This document shows positions 11,634 through 23,776 of a stretch of 64,000 bases of DNA, one piece after another. The notes beneath the pieces were generated by a model. That model was not told where the DNA came from. It made no database searches and saw nothing but the letters and a program-made list of their open reading frames with translations. Each line of letters opens with the position of its first letter. The first letter of the stretch is position 1. The translations under genes were made by a program, and so were the position numbers. Source of the stretch: Eucalyptus grandis (taxonomy: Eukaryota > Streptophyta > Magnoliopsida > Myrtales > Myrtaceae); NCBI RefSeq assembly GCF_016545825.1, contig NC_052615.1, positions 25,479,088 through 25,543,087 on the forward strand, read 5' to 3'.

Positions 11634-11800
11634 CCCAAGACTCAAGACTCAAGACTTAAGTCTCAAGACTCAAGACTCAAGACTCAAGACTTAAGTCTCA
11701 AGTCTCAAGACTCAAGACTCAAGACTTAAGTCTTAAGTCTCAAGTCTCAAGACTCAAGACTCAAGACTTAAGACTCAAAACTTAAGTCTCTTGAGTCTTA
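11634..11800. repeat. heptamer/palindrome array in 5' LTR
   Basis: A run of imperfect GACTCAA heptamers, in both orientations, punctuated by the palindrome GACTTAAGTC. The 3' LTR carries the equivalent array at about 20328-20480 with a different number and order of units. Confidence 0.9.
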
Positions 11801-12124
11801 AGACTTTATTCTCAAGATCTTTCTAAAGGAAATCCAAAGCCGAGGTTTATGGTTGAGGATTCGGTCCTATCCTCTGGAATAGATTCTTTGGTTGGATAAT
11901 CATTTCGGATTCTTTAATCGATTGAAGATCCGATGGTTGACGAAATAATTTTGGATTATTCTATTCTTGGAAACCGAGATCCTGATTGTATGGGCGAACA
12001 GGATTGATGGGCTATCATCAAATTCCTTAAATAGCTCGGATGATCTTCTTGATTGATTCCGTCCAACGGGTAGATTGGAGGAATTTCTTTGGTAAGTGCC
12101 ATCGGCTATGATGGCATGAAGGAG

Positions 12125-12132
12125 TATAAAAG
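12125..12132 (+). promoter_or_regulatory. TATA box of 5' LTR promoter
   Basis: TATAAAAG about 420 bp before the LTR end, conserved at 20820-20827 in the 3' LTR and as a TATATAAG variant in the related solo LTR (about 23320). It is the expected U3 promoter element. Confidence 0.6.
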
Positions 12133-12547
12133 GAAGACATTCTAGTTGTTTTAAGTGTGTGATCGATAGAAAAATTCCAGAGTCCGAAGATCCTTGATTG
12201 TTAGTTGAGACCGAGCGAAATTGTATACAAAGAGAGTGTTTATACTTGGTGACGCCTTGAGTGAGTGTGGTAGATCATCTACACCTAGAAATCAAGGAAG
12301 ATCAACACCGTAACAACTCTTTGATCATAGTGGAATCCAGCCAATCGGCCGTCGCAGTAAGAGTGGACGTAGGCTTGAATCAAGCCGAACCACTATAAAC
12401 CGAGTGTTCAATTCTCTCTTTCCCTTACTCAGTCTTGCGATTGAATTTTTAACTGTTGCAAATACTCTAATTGATATCGTGCAAGCTTCGAGAAATTTTT
12501 GTATACCTATTCACCCCCCTCTAGGTACTCGTACTAGCTATTTCAAT

Positions 12548-12558
12548 TGGTATCGAGC
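12548..12558 (+). other. primer-binding site (initiator tRNA-Met type)
   Basis: TGGTATCGAGC, two bases after the 5' LTR end, matches the plant copia primer site TGGTATCAGAGC with one base missing. Confidence 0.75.
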
Positions 12559-12604
12559 TCGTGTTCTTACTTTGTTTGAAGTGTTTTACTTGAGTAAAAG
12601 ATCC

Positions 12605-13560
12605 ATGGCTAGTATGCTAGCACGGGGCCGATGGAGGGGCAAAGCAATACCAGACCTCCCTACTGATGGAAAGGATTACAACATCCGGAAGAACAAGATG
12701 AAAGCCTTCCTACGATCAAAGGATCCTCGGAATGGGACGTTGTGGAAAGAGGAATCACTCCTACTGCTGCATCAATCTCTGAAAGAGGGAAAGAAACTGT
12801 TGAAGTCAGTGGAATGTCTCAAGAAGAAATAAACAAGAGACAAGCACTCGATGCTAAAGCAATTTATTCTTTATATTGTGCCTTGTCACCAACTGAATAT
12901 AACAGAATATCTTCTTGTGTTACAGCAAAAGAAGTTTGGGACAGGTTACATATCACTTATGAAGGGACAGATCGAGTGAAGGAGACCAGAATTAACATTC
13001 TTCTTGGTCAATATGAATCCTTCAAAATGAAACCAGGAGAATCTATAACTGACATGTTTAGTCGTTTTTACAGATATTGTCAATGGTCTTGAGAACCAAG
13101 GACAAAAATTTCTGATCCCATGAAGGTGAACAAGCTTCTACGTGGACTCTCCAAGGATTGGAATCATATAAAGACTTCAATAAGAGAGACGCAAAGAATC
13201 ATGCCATTATCTGTAGATGAACTGATTGGAACTCTTCAGTCTTACGAAGTGGAACGAATCAATGAAGACGAAGATCCAAGAGGTAAGAAATCTATTGCAC
13301 TAAAATCAAATGATGATTCGATGATGCAGATTCTCGAAGATGATATGGATGATGAGGAGCTCGCCCTCATGATAAGAAGATTCAGAAAACTGAATAGAAA
13401 AGGCAGAAGGTTCATCCCAAAGAAACAAAGTTTTCAGAGACAGCAGACCAAGTCCGTTGATGATGAGGAACCAAACAAAGATGTAGTTTGCTTCGAATGT
13501 AAAAAGAAGGGACACATCAGACCCAACTGTCCTCTTCGAAAAGAAAAGAGGAAAAGCTGA
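12605..13560 (+). pseudogene. gag (UBN2-type) pseudogene of SIRE-like copia element
   Basis: Encodes retrotransposon capsid/nucleocapsid. The frame opens with a short basic N-terminus, is shifted at about 12740-12830, continues through a UBN2/gag_2-type region (KEVWDRLHITYEG ... SITDMFSRF), is stopped by TGA near 13090, and resumes to a CCHC zinc knuckle CFECKKKGHIRPNC at about 13490-13531. The zinc knuckle is intact (C-X2-C-X4-H-X4-C), but at least one frameshift and one stop separate it from the N-terminal part. A Lys/Glu-rich linker follows. Confidence 0.8.
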
Positions 13561-14610
13561 GAAATCTCGAAAAGCTCTTAAAGCCGAAACCCGGAGCGAT
13601 ACAGAGTGTGAAGAGAGTGATGAGGAATATGCCAACCCGTGTCTAATGGCGCAATCGACTCAGACTGGATCGACTCGTTGAATTTGAAGTAAGTGATTAT
13701 AAAATCCCTGTCAAAGTCTCTAAATATATTGATGAGTTATGTTTTAGTCTTAAGACTTCTCTTAAAAGATTTCCGAACTTAAAAAGGAAAACTCAGTTTT
13801 AAAACAAAAGGAAAACATTTTAGAAGAAAAGGTAAAAAATTTAGACTTGAATGTTTCTACTCTTAAAGAGAGTGAAGAAAATCTTTCAAAAGAAAATGCT
13901 TTCTTAAAAACTGATTTATCAAATATTTCAAAGAAATTTTCAATAGGGTCCGAAAACTTGAAAAAGTCCTTTCAATCCAAAGACCTTACTTCAATAAGTC
14001 GGGTCTAGGTATGACAGCTGAAACAATCCCTTTGATTGATTTTCCGAAAGTAAAAGAAAGAATTAAGAAAAGACCATCGAAAGAGGCTTATAAAAATCAC
14101 TTCAAAAGAGTTTTTGTAAAGCTTGTAGGTCGAAATGCTTTAAGGTGTTCTAAGTGTAATAGTCGGGATCATTTTGAAAAGAATGTCCTATGGTTTGGAA
14201 GCATATCCAAGAGAGTATGGCCTATTAATGCTCATCCTACTAACACCAAAGGACCCAAGAAAATTTGGGTACCAAAGAAAGCTTGAGACTTAACTTTTTT
14301 TTGAATGCAGTCTCTCAAAACAATGAATGAACCAACTAAAGATCACTTATTCCAAAACGTAACATTTAAGGCAAACGGAGCAATCAAAAAGAAGGTAAAG
14401 TGGTATCTTGACAAAGCGGATGCTCAAGACACATGACAGAGACTCAAAAGTTTCATAAAGCTTATTAAAGTAAATGGTGGAAAAGTTTCATTCGGAGGAA
14501 ATAGCAAAGGAAGTATTGTGGGATTCGAACTGTGAAAATTGGAAATCTCACAATAAGCAATGTTTCTCTAGTGGAAGGACTCAACTACAATCTACTCAAA
14601 GATTAGCCAA
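13561..14610 (+). pseudogene. gag-pol linker and protease remnant
   Basis: Decayed coding sequence joining gag to integrase. A second cysteine cluster (CSKCNSRDHFEK) lies near 14150-14180. The aspartic protease start is recognisable as WYLD followed, in a shifted frame, by GCSRHMT at about 14400-14445. The shift destroys the catalytic D-S-G triad. Several stops occur. Confidence 0.65.
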
Positions 14611-15870
14611 TTGTGTGATACTGGTTACAAGATCTTCTTTCAAGAAGGCATATGTTCTGGAATTAGCAAAGATTCGACTCAGTCTTTCATGGGTCGAAGG
14701 CATGGAAACATCTACCTCCTTGATGTAAAGCCAAATGAAGAACAATGCTTAATCTCAATTCAAGATGAAGCAGTTCTATGGCACAGAAAACTTGGCCATA
14801 TCAACAAGAAGCAATTAGCCAAAATCTCTTCAAAGCATCTTGTTCGAGGTCTACCTAAATTGCCATATCAAAAGTCTGACTTATGCACTCCATGCATTCT
14901 GGGAAAGCAGGTAAGAAATTCATTTAAGCAAATAAATCATGTATCTACTAATCATGTACTGCAATTGCTTCATATGGATCTCTTCGGACCAACAAGAACC
15001 CAGAGCATTGGAGGTAAGAAATATTGTCTAGTAATTGTAGATGATTATTCTCGTTTTACCTGGGTATATTTTCTTGCAAATAAATCAGAAACCTTTTCGT
15101 ACTTTGAAAAGTTTGCTAAAAAGGTTCAAAATGAAAAAGGATGTGCTATTTCGAGTATAAGAACAGATCATGGAAGTGAATTTGAAAATCAAGATTTTAC
15201 GAGATTCTGTGATAAATCTGGTGTTAATCACATGTTTTCCTCTCCGTATACTCCGAGCAAAATGGAGTTGTGGAAAGAAAGAATAGATCTCTTCAAGAAA
15301 TGGCTAGAACACTTTTAATTGAAAGTAAAATTTCTTCACGATTTTGGGCTGAAGATGTTTCAACCGCTTGCTATATTATAAATAGAGTCTTTCTAAGACC
15401 TATTCTTGATAAAACCCCTATGAATTGTTCAAAGGTAAGAAGCCTATTGTTTCATACTTTCATGTGTTCGGCTGCAAATGCTTTATTTTGAAAAATGCAA
15501 ATGATCGAGTTGGTAAGTTTGAAGAAAGATCGATGAAGGCATCTTCCTTGGATATTCTACATCAAGCAAAGCCTACGAGTCTACAACAAAAAAGCCAGTC
15601 CGTGGAAGAATCAATGAATGTCAAGTTCCAAGACTAGTGCAAGATGAATCCAGCCCGGACTCGCACGAAGAGACCGAATCCACTCTAGATCTTCAAATGT
15701 CTACATCTCAAGAAGCATCTCGATTCTGGAAGTCCATCATCAAGACGCTCATGGAGAATCAAATAAAGAAAGAGATCATCAACCCGGTAACCGGAAGCAC
15801 AAATCCAGTCATCCCAAAGATCTTATTATTGGTGAACTTAATGAAGGAATCCGCACAGATCAAAAAGGCA
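14611..15870 (+). pseudogene. integrase remnant of SIRE-like copia pol
   Basis: Contains the GAG-pre-integrase/zinc-binding region (HRKLGHINKKQL ... CTPCILGK) and the integrase core, with the first catalytic Asp in HMDLFGPT and the second in RTDHGSEF. Near 15254 a base is missing relative to the usual TPQQNGVVER motif, so the last catalytic Glu falls in another frame (ORF continuing from about 15270). The C-terminal part to 15870 is further shifted. Functionally dead. Confidence 0.85.
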
Positions 15871-15989
15871 TGAAGAATCTAGTGTGGCTCTCATCTCGAA
15901 ATTGAACCAAAAAGCATAGAAGAAGCTTTATCCGATGAAAGCGGATCAAGCTATGCAAGAAGAGCTCGATAGTTCAACATCAATGATGT

Positions 15990-17416
15990 CTGGGATTTGA
16001 CATCTAAACCAAAAGGTAAATCCGTTATTGGAACCAAATGGGTATTCAGGAACAAGATGAACGAAAAAGGAAAAGTCATACGAAACAAAGCAAGACTCGT
16101 GGCCAAAGGATATACGCAAGAAGAAGGAATAGACTATGACGAGACTTACGCACCGCCTGCAAGGTTAGAAGCTATTCGTCTATTACTTGCGTTTGCTTGT
16201 TACAAAAATTTCAGGTTATTCCAAATGGACGTCAAAAGTGCTTTCCTAAATGGATTTATCCATGAGGAAGTTTATGTGGAACAACCGCCTGGATTTGAAG
16301 ACCCAAAGAAGCCAAACTCGTCTTCCATCGAAAAAGGCTCTGTATGGTCTAAAGCAAGCACCTCGAGCTTGGTACGACGAGACTAAGTAAGTTTTTATTA
16401 CATAATGGTTTTGTCAAAGGTAAAGTAGATACTACTTTGTTTATCAAAAAGGAAAACAAAAACTTTTTACTTGTTCAAATATATGTTGATGACATTATTT
16501 TTGGATCCTCTAATGAAAATCTTTGCAAGAAATTTTCTAAGTCTATGCAGATGAATTTGAAATGAGTATGATGGGAGAGTTAACATTCTTTCTTGGACTC
16601 CAAGTAAAACAAATGAAGGAAGGAACTTTCATCCATCAAGAAAAATATGCGAATGATCTTGTCAAAAGGTTTGGATTGGAAAAGTGCAAAAAGACCGACA
16701 TACAATGTCATGTTCTCGAAGATAGACAAGGATGAAGAAGGGAAGAAAGTAGATCAAAAGCTGTACAGAGCATGATCGGTTCACTTCTTTATCTTATCGT
16801 TTCTAGACCTGATATTTTGTTTAGTGTTTGTATCTGTGCTAGGTTTCAATCAGATCCTAGAGAATCACATCTCATTGCCGTGAAACGTATTATCAAATAC
16901 GTTGCTTCATCTTCAAGCATCGGTCTTTGGTATCCAAAGAGGGGAGACTTTAATCTTCTAGGATACTCAGATGCAGATCTGGCCGGTTGCAGAGTCGATA
17001 GAAAGAGCACTTCTGGAACTTGTCAATTGCTTGGAAACAGGACAGTGTCTTGGTTTTCAAGGAAGCAAAGCACTGTAGCTCTCTCAACTACAGAAGCAGA
17101 GTATGTAGCTCTTGGAAGTCTTGTTCGCAAATTCTATGGATAAAACAACAGCTACAAGACTTTGGCATTGAAGACTCATGCACGTAAATCGATGTGACAA
17201 CACCAGCGCTATCAATCTCACCAAAATCCAATCCTTCATTCAAGAGCAAAATGGAGAAATCTCACTTTATTAGAGATCATATTCAAAATGGAGAAATTGA
17301 TTCAAAATTCAAAAAGTCAACTAGCGGACATATTCACAAAGCCTTTGGAGAAGAATCGGTTTGACTTTATCCGCTCGAGACTCAACATTTTGAAGCTTGA
17401 AGAAGTTAAAGTCTAG
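15990..17416 (+). pseudogene. reverse transcriptase and RNase H remnant of SIRE-like copia pol
   Basis: The RT opening is clear (KSVIGTKWVFRNKMNEKGK, ARLVAKGYTQEEGIDYDETYAP, FQMDVKSAFLNG). The catalytic YVDD box is intact near 16480-16491 but lies after a frameshift at about 16310-16390. RNase H follows from 16772 (SDADLAGCRVDRKSTSG, SRKQSTVALSTTEAEYVA). The pol C-terminus typical of SIRE elements (DIFTKPLEKNRFDFIRSRL) ends at a TAG at 17414-17416 after further frame changes. Confidence 0.9.
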
Positions 17417-17742
17417 AGACTCACCAACTCTAAGACTCTGATCTCTTAGACTCTAAATCCTGAGACTCAATCATTCATGGTTAAAGACTGTAAGTTGCTA
17501 TTTTATCTAAAAGGTATGTTTTATTATTCAGATATAATTCGTGTGAAATTTGAAAACTTGTCTTTTTTAAAGAAAGTTAATTTTGGCAGTTATTGATTTA
17601 AAAAAAATTGTTCGTACACTTTCCTTGTACCGTTTAAACTTCCCTTTTCAAATCCGAGGTATATATATACGGTTATTCTACCCCCAATTTTCAAAACCCT
17701 AAAAAGCACTCTCCTCTCGATACTGTTTCTACTCTTTGTTCA

Positions 17743-19824
17743 TTGTCGAGAAAGTGGTCAATTTCTTCTTGGGAAAAGCAAGTGAAGAAATCCTCCAATA
17801 GACAAAGAAAGATGTCGTCTTCGAGGAAATCATCAAGAATCGCAAACAGGGGACCACAAAGAATGGAGAAGGGACCGACTCACTTCGATCTCACTGAGGA
17901 AGAAGACTTACCAAGTCAGCGACAAAGTCCGATTCGCTCTCCTCCACGTCATTCAACATCTCCCCGCCCCACAAAGTGCAAGTCAAAATCTGGAAGAAGA
18001 GATAATCGAGGATGCCGACCAAGAAGAGTCCAAAGACCTTCGTTATCTATAAGCTTTATCGTGCGTTGAAAAGCACCGGTTCTTCATTAAATATATAGAT
18101 GACTTTCTAAAGGACAAAAATTATGGAAATGAGTATCTTTTTCTGCGGAAAATGGAAGAGTTGGGAATTGCTCCGAAAGGAAGAGCAGAGGAGGCTCTGC
18201 GAACATTCCAAGTGATCCTCGTATGCCGGACAAAATCTCGATTGACGGGAACGATGATGACAACATGTTCCTTGAATTTAAACCTAGAATGGGTGTGGCA
18301 AAGCAAAGGTGAAAGGAAATCGGATGGATTTGTTTAAATCCAAGGATCAGAAAAAGTGTATTTCAGGCTGTTGAAAAGAGGGATAATCAATCCTAGAAGT
18401 GTCGATTTTGACTTCCTGGATTCCATCAACTTGAACTTAAGAGAGAAGTTGAATTTGCTTCAACTTGAGACTTTCTGCTCTGACTCTACAGACGGGTATG
18501 ATCAACTGACCGCTTATTTCTATTCAAATCTTAGCTTTTTAGATGCGAATAGAATTTCATTCAGTGTTCGAGACCAAGTCTATGTGGTAGATGTGAGTAT
18601 GTTGGCGGACATAATTGGAGTTGAACGGGGACGCTATCTCCCAATCAAAGTCTCACCTGCTCGAGCTACTCTGGATCTTGTCAAAGATAGGGATGTAGAT
18701 AAGAAAATTATCTATTCCAGGATGAATGCCATCAACATTGTGCTTCACAAGATTGTGATCAATTGTCTAAGATCAAGTCTACGTCAAAGACTTCGTGTCT
18801 CTTTCGAAGCAAAGTTGATGTATGCGATCAACTCAGACGGAAGTTTTTCTCCCGCACACTATTCTTTTCCATATGTACAGAAAGTGTCAAAAGACAAAGG
18901 ACAATTGCCTTATCCTCGGGTCTCAGTGACCAAGATCTTCGACATCGAATATTGAACCGCCACATACTTTTTGTGTTCGATCGTGTGATAAGATGGTGGT
19001 AGGGTTGAAAATGTTAATGAAGATGCGTCTGCAAGAACTCTCTAAGGCAATGGAGAAATTCAAAGTGAAATCCCGGTCCGCCTGTTTCAAAAGGAAAGGA
19101 AAGGAGGCCATTGGTGCTTCATCGAAAAAGAGGAAAAGAACTCTTATCCTGGAGGAAGAAGATGAGGATGAAGATGATGAAGATCCCACTATACCAGCAC
19201 TGACAAGAAAAAGACGTTCTGTGTCTTATCCGACAGAACTTCAGCAGAGCAGAGAAGAAGAAGAAGAAGAGAAAGAAGGAGAAAGAAGTTGAGGAAGAAG
19301 GAGAAAAGAAAAAGATCACCGCTGATAAACTGAGAGAAGGGAAATCAAGAGCATGATCTTCACTCTTCTCATTTCGATGTCCTAGAGACAGGGGAGTTAG
19401 CGAGCAAGAGAGGTCGCACCTCATGCTGCTGAAGATCTAAGACAATCTCCGGAAGACCCGTAAGAAGTTCAGTCTCTCAATTGCTCGAAGAAGGTGATAC
19501 TTCGATTCCAAATCTGCAGACCAAACGAAGCTCCATCACCGCATACACACCATCCGAGAAAGTTAATGCCGTACACGGACGGATGATTATGCAGATTTTC
19601 GTAGTATCATGAATATTCTTCGGAAATGCGTAACTGATATATGTTCGGATCTGTGAAATCCAAGCTTTGAAGCATGCTTTGGACAAGCATCTTCGTCTCT
19701 GGAAGATAAATTCAAAGACCTCGCTATGCAACTTCAAGCAAATGCCAAGAGAGAAGAGGTAGCTCATCTGCGAGAAGACCTGAAGAAGCTCGAAGGAGTA
19801 GTCCAGTCCATTGGGGATTTCTAG
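17743..19824 (+). pseudogene. third ORF (env-like/ORF3 position) of SIRE-like element
   Basis: Downstream of pol, a degenerate ORF runs in pieces: a basic, Ser/Arg-rich start (17743-18069); a globular part of about 200 codons (18356-18955) resembling the putative plant transposon protein found in plant LTR elements; an acidic stretch with a basic KKRKR cluster (18993-19292); and a heptad-rich coiled-coil C-terminus (LEDKFKDLAMQLQANAKREE region, about 19695-19824) ending in TAG. Several frameshifts separate the pieces. SIRE elements are known to carry an ORF here, often called env-like, with a C-terminal coiled coil. I see no convincing membrane segment, so an envelope role is not supported. 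Confidence 0.6.
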
Positions 19825-20200
19825 ATCGTGCACATTCCCAAGCAGACATGACTCTTTTCTCACCCTTTTCAATGCTGACAAAAAGGGGGAGAACAAATTT
19901 GAACTTTCATTTCATCATTCATTTTTTTAACTTTGACCTTTGTGGTTATGTTTAGTTTTGAGTATGACTTGAGATTTTGAACTTGGGTGTGAATTTGACT
20001 GAATTGGCTGTGGATTATGAACTTGACTCGGGTTGCATTTATTCAAGTGTTGTTATATGGTGTTTCTCATGAAAGACTAACCAATTTTCTGTGGATGCGA
20101 GTCTGGTTGTTTTATTAATCTTTATGAGTTAGCCATATTGCTTGAGAAATGTTTTGCAGGTCAAAGTTGTTCAAATCTTCAAGAAAGTTTTGTCACCATC

Positions 20201-20212
20201 AAAAAGGGGAGA
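20201..20212 (+). other. polypurine tract
   Basis: AAAAAGGGGAGA ends two bases before the 3' LTR, in the expected position for plus-strand priming. Confidence 0.8.
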
Positions 20213-20213
20213 T

Positions 20214-21239
20214 TGTTGGAGAAATCTTTCCAGAATATTTTGAAGCCGACAAAACGTTTCTTTGATCTAAAGTCTGCATGTTCGGAGACCGTCAGTTTAA
20301 AGTCTGAAGACTTTGTTCTCTCGAGACCCAAGACTCAAGACTCAAGACTTAAGTCTCAAGACTCAAGACTCAAGACTCAAGACTTAAGTCTCAAGTCTCA
20401 AGACTCAAGACTCAAGACTTAAGACTCAAAACTTAAGTCTCAAGTCTCAAGTCTTAAGACTCAGGACTCAAGACTTTATTCTCACTGATGCAGTCTTTCT
20501 AATCCGGTGTTGAAGGAAATCCAAAGCCGAGGTTTATGGTTGAGGATTCGATCCTATCCTCTCGGAATAGATTCTTTGGTTGGATAATCATTTCGGATTC
20601 TTTTTAATCTAAGATCGATTGAAGATCCGATGGTTGACGAAATAATTTTGGATTATTCTATTCTTGGAAACCGAGATCCCGATTGTATGGGCGAACAGAT
20701 TGATGGGCTATCATCGATTCCTTAAATAGCTCGGATGATCTTCTTGATTGATTCCGTCCAACGGGTAGATTGGAGGAATTCCTTTGGTAAGTGCCATCGG
20801 CTATGATGGCATGAAGGAGTATAAAAGGAAGACATTCTAGTTGTTTTAAGTGTGTGATCGATAGAAAAATTCCAGAGTCTGAAGATCCTTGATTGTTAGT
20901 TGAGACTGAGTGAAATTGTATACAGAGAGTGTTTATACTTGGTGACGCCTTGAGTGAGTGTGGTAGATCATTTACACCTAGAAATCAAGGAAGATCAACA
21001 CCGTAACAACTCTTTGATCATAGTGGAATCCAGCCAATCGGCTGTCGGTGCGTAAGAGTGGACGTAGGCTTGAATCAAGCCGAACCACTATAATCCGAGT
21101 GTTCAATTCTCTCTTTCCTTACTCGGTCTTGCGATTGAATTTTTAACTGTTGCAAATACTCTAATTGATATCGTGCAAGCTTCGAGAAATTTTTGTATAC
21201 CTATTCACCCCCCTCTAGGTACTCGTACTAGCTATTTCA
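20214..21239 (+). repeat. 3' LTR of SIRE-like copia element
   Basis: 1026 bp matching the 5' LTR, with TATA box at 20820-20827 and a shuffled version of the heptamer array at about 20328-20480. Ends CTATTTCA at 21239. Confidence 0.93.
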
Positions 21240-22838
21240 CTGGTATCTTCTGCGTTCTTGTGGACTATTTGATCGGGCTACAAGGGGTCTCCTTTGACTA
21301 TGTGCAGATTTTGCTCGGTCTTCGTAGTTATTTTCTAATTTACATTACCATTTTGCTATATCCAGGCGCCTTTTTCTGCAGCATCAACAACTAGCTTCTC
21401 TACATGTCCACATGTAGAAATACTGCACCAAACTATTGGAGTCTCTTCGTTAATACTTCACTATGTAACTGCGGCTTCTTCTTTTGTTCAGGAACCTTCA
21501 CACCATCACAGGAGCACTTGGCACCCGCTGGTTATGTGAAGATTCTGACTGTGAGCACGATTCTTTGTTAAGAGAGCATATATTTAGATAGGATGATTTA
21601 TTGTTTATATCTTCTTGAGGGTCCTAATTTCGTACATTTTACCATATTATCCAATGAAGAAATTGTATAACCATTCCAAAATAGGTGTCGCCCACGATAC
21701 TCTTCGTATAAGATAGGAGCTATGCATGTGTTCATAATTCCCTGCTTTTAGCTTCATGTGTTTGATTTGCCAGTGATTTTTCTCAATGCAATGTTCTTTC
21801 AATTAAGCACGGTGTGAATTGTTTTTTGTTTCTGATTGCTAACCAAAAGTTTGTAGATTTCTCCTAGAATTAAAACAATGAACACGTCCATCACAGAAGA
21901 TTTGCTAGTTTGCAGAACCTAGTCCTTATTATGGTGATTTTTTCTTTTTTTTTTGGCACTTTGCACGGTAGGAATAGAGAACAAGTTGAAACATTTTCCA
22001 AGCCCTATATATGAATGATTAACCATGTTGAAAGTAATAACAGAGGATTAGGAAAGCAATATCTTTACCGAGCTCTTCCTCTACAATCTTATGGTGTAGG
22101 AGGTGTATATCACGACATGGTCTGCAATTACGTTTGGTGATTAATGATTTTCATTTGATCACTGCGCATTCACCTTAGAAAAGTCGATAATCTAAGCAAT
22201 ATTTCATTTACATGAGACAAATGAACTGAACTGAATGGACAAGAGAATATATTGTAAAATGGTATTGTTGTTGTGGGGTAAAAATGTCTTAATATGCTCT
22301 TGCCCATTAATCCAATGGGAAAAAAAGATGGATGTGTCTTACCGATCCATTTCCTGTAGACTGAGCTTTTACATCTAGGACTGGATTGGGCACTTTGGAT
22401 GATGCTGGGAAAGTGATATTCATCAACTTCTTATTATAGATGAAGTCAAATATTTGTTTTTAGGAGTTTTTTTTGTCTTTTCTATCATATTTGCTTTTAG
22501 GTTAAAAGTGATATCTTTATATTAGTGATGGCAAGACCCTAGCCGTCAAGACGCTGAAAAAGGATATAGAGAGGCAAGAAAAAGATAGAAGAAAAAAGTG
22601 AGTTTTTTTTCTTGATGAGGGTTTTCAATCTCTTTGTACCCTGATCTTAAGAGAAAATTGTCGTTGTATACCAACTTTTTCGAAGTCTAGTGGATTCGCA
22701 GAGTGCCTCTGCGCGGAGACGTAGCCCAGGTTTGAGTGAACTTCGATAACAAATTTTCTGGCGTATTCATCTGATTCTGTTCTTTCATTACTATATCATA
22801 TCTAATGAATTGTTTGCAAGCGTTATTTTTGTGGAATC
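21240..22838. repeat. intergenic block, unit 1 copy (middle part)
   Basis: From about 21960 the sequence follows 36080-36320 and 51100-51320 landmark by landmark (AACCATGTTGAA, CTACAATCTTATGGTG, GACATGGTCTGC). The first 700 bases have no clear partner. A short open stretch at about 21492-21570 after a splice-acceptor-like TTTTGTTCAG could be an exon relic, but I cannot identify it. Confidence 0.55.
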
Positions 22839-23771
22839 TGTTGGAGAAATCTTCTTAAAGTGTTTTGAAGCTAACAAAACGTTTCCATCAGTCTAGTCTG
22901 AAGGTTTGCAAGACTCTAATATTTAAAGTCTGAAGACCTCCGGACAGCCAGACTCAAGACTCAAAGTCTATCCTCATTGATAGTCTCTAATCCGTTGAAG
23001 AAAGGTTATCCAGAACTGGATGTTTCGTTAAGGATTCAACCTTATCAACTTGAGAAGATCTCGTGGCTGGAAAAGACGTAGTGGAATCCTTTGAGTGATC
23101 GAGATTGATTTCGATGATTGAAGATTCGATGATTGCCTAAATATTCTTGGAAGGTTTTTCTTATGGAAACCGAGATCCTGATTGTATGGGTGAACATGAT
23201 TTATGGGTTATTGACACGTTCCTTTAATAGCTCAAACAATCTTCCTAATTGATTCCGTCTAACGGGTAGATTGGAGGAATTCCTTTGGTAAGTGCTAATG
23301 GGTATAATGGCATAAAGGAGTATATAAGGAAGACGTTCTTAGTTGTTCGAGGTGTGCGCGATAGAAGAATTCCAAAGTCTGAAGCTCCTTGTTGTTTAGA
23401 CAATCACTTTGAGCGAATACTTGTATACAAAAGAAAGTCTATATTTGTAAGAAACCTTGAGGGGGTGTGGGAGAACATCTATACTGTGGAATCAAGGCAA
23501 AGCTGTGCTGTAACTTCTCTTTTGATCATAGTGAAATCCAGCCGGTGGGGGCTGTCGGTGCGGAAGAGTGGACGTAGGCTTGGAATAAGCCGAACCACTA
23601 TAAATCATGTGTTCAATTTTCTCTTCCTTACTCTCTTTACCTTGATCGTATTTCATTTTGTTAATCAATAGAGAATTTCCTTTCTATCGATTGCCAAGAA
23701 TCGCTTCCGTATCTCGATAAATTGTTTGTGCACCTATTCACCCCCCTCTAGGTGCTTGTACTAGCTATCTC
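22839..23771 (+). mobile_element. solo LTR related to the SIRE-like element
   Basis: Starts TGTTGGAGAAATCTT and follows the LTR of the 11518-21239 element throughout (CCGAGATCCTGATTGTATGGG, GATTCCGTCTAACGGGTAG, CACCCCCCTCTAGGT), but is clearly more diverged and has almost none of the heptamer array. It is flanked by an exact 5-bp duplication GAATC (22834-22838 and 23772-23776). No internal region remains, as expected after LTR-LTR recombination. The terminal base after CTATCTC appears lost. Confidence 0.85.
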
Positions 23772-23776
23772 GAATC

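Larger units (their letters stand above)
11518..12545 (+). repeat. 5' LTR of SIRE-like copia element
   Basis: 1028 bp, from TGTTGGAG to CTATTTCA, matching 20214-21239 except for scattered differences and the internal short-repeat array. Contains a TATA box and ends next to the primer-binding site. Confidence 0.93.
11518..21239 (+). mobile_element. Ty1/copia LTR retrotransposon, SIRE/Maximus-like, full-length but degenerate
   Basis: The 9.72-kb element has two LTRs of about 1.03 kb beginning TGTTGGAG and ending TTTCA, a tRNA-Met-type primer site just after the 5' LTR, and a polypurine tract just before the 3' LTR. The internal order is gag, protease, integrase, RT, RNase H, i.e. copia order, followed by 2.8 kb holding a third ORF. 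Long LTRs plus an ORF after pol point to the SIRE lineage (inference from family knowledge). All ORFs carry frameshifts or stops, so it is not autonomous. The LTRs look about 97% alike by eye. The flanks (TCTCT left, CTGGT right) do not form a target-site duplication. It sits in the unit 1 intergenic block. Confidence 0.93.

Noticed and set aside
11641..11800. CRISPR-like or satellite array
   Set aside because: Units are 7-10 bp, contiguous and without spacers, and they lie within an LTR; this is a plant nuclear sequence.
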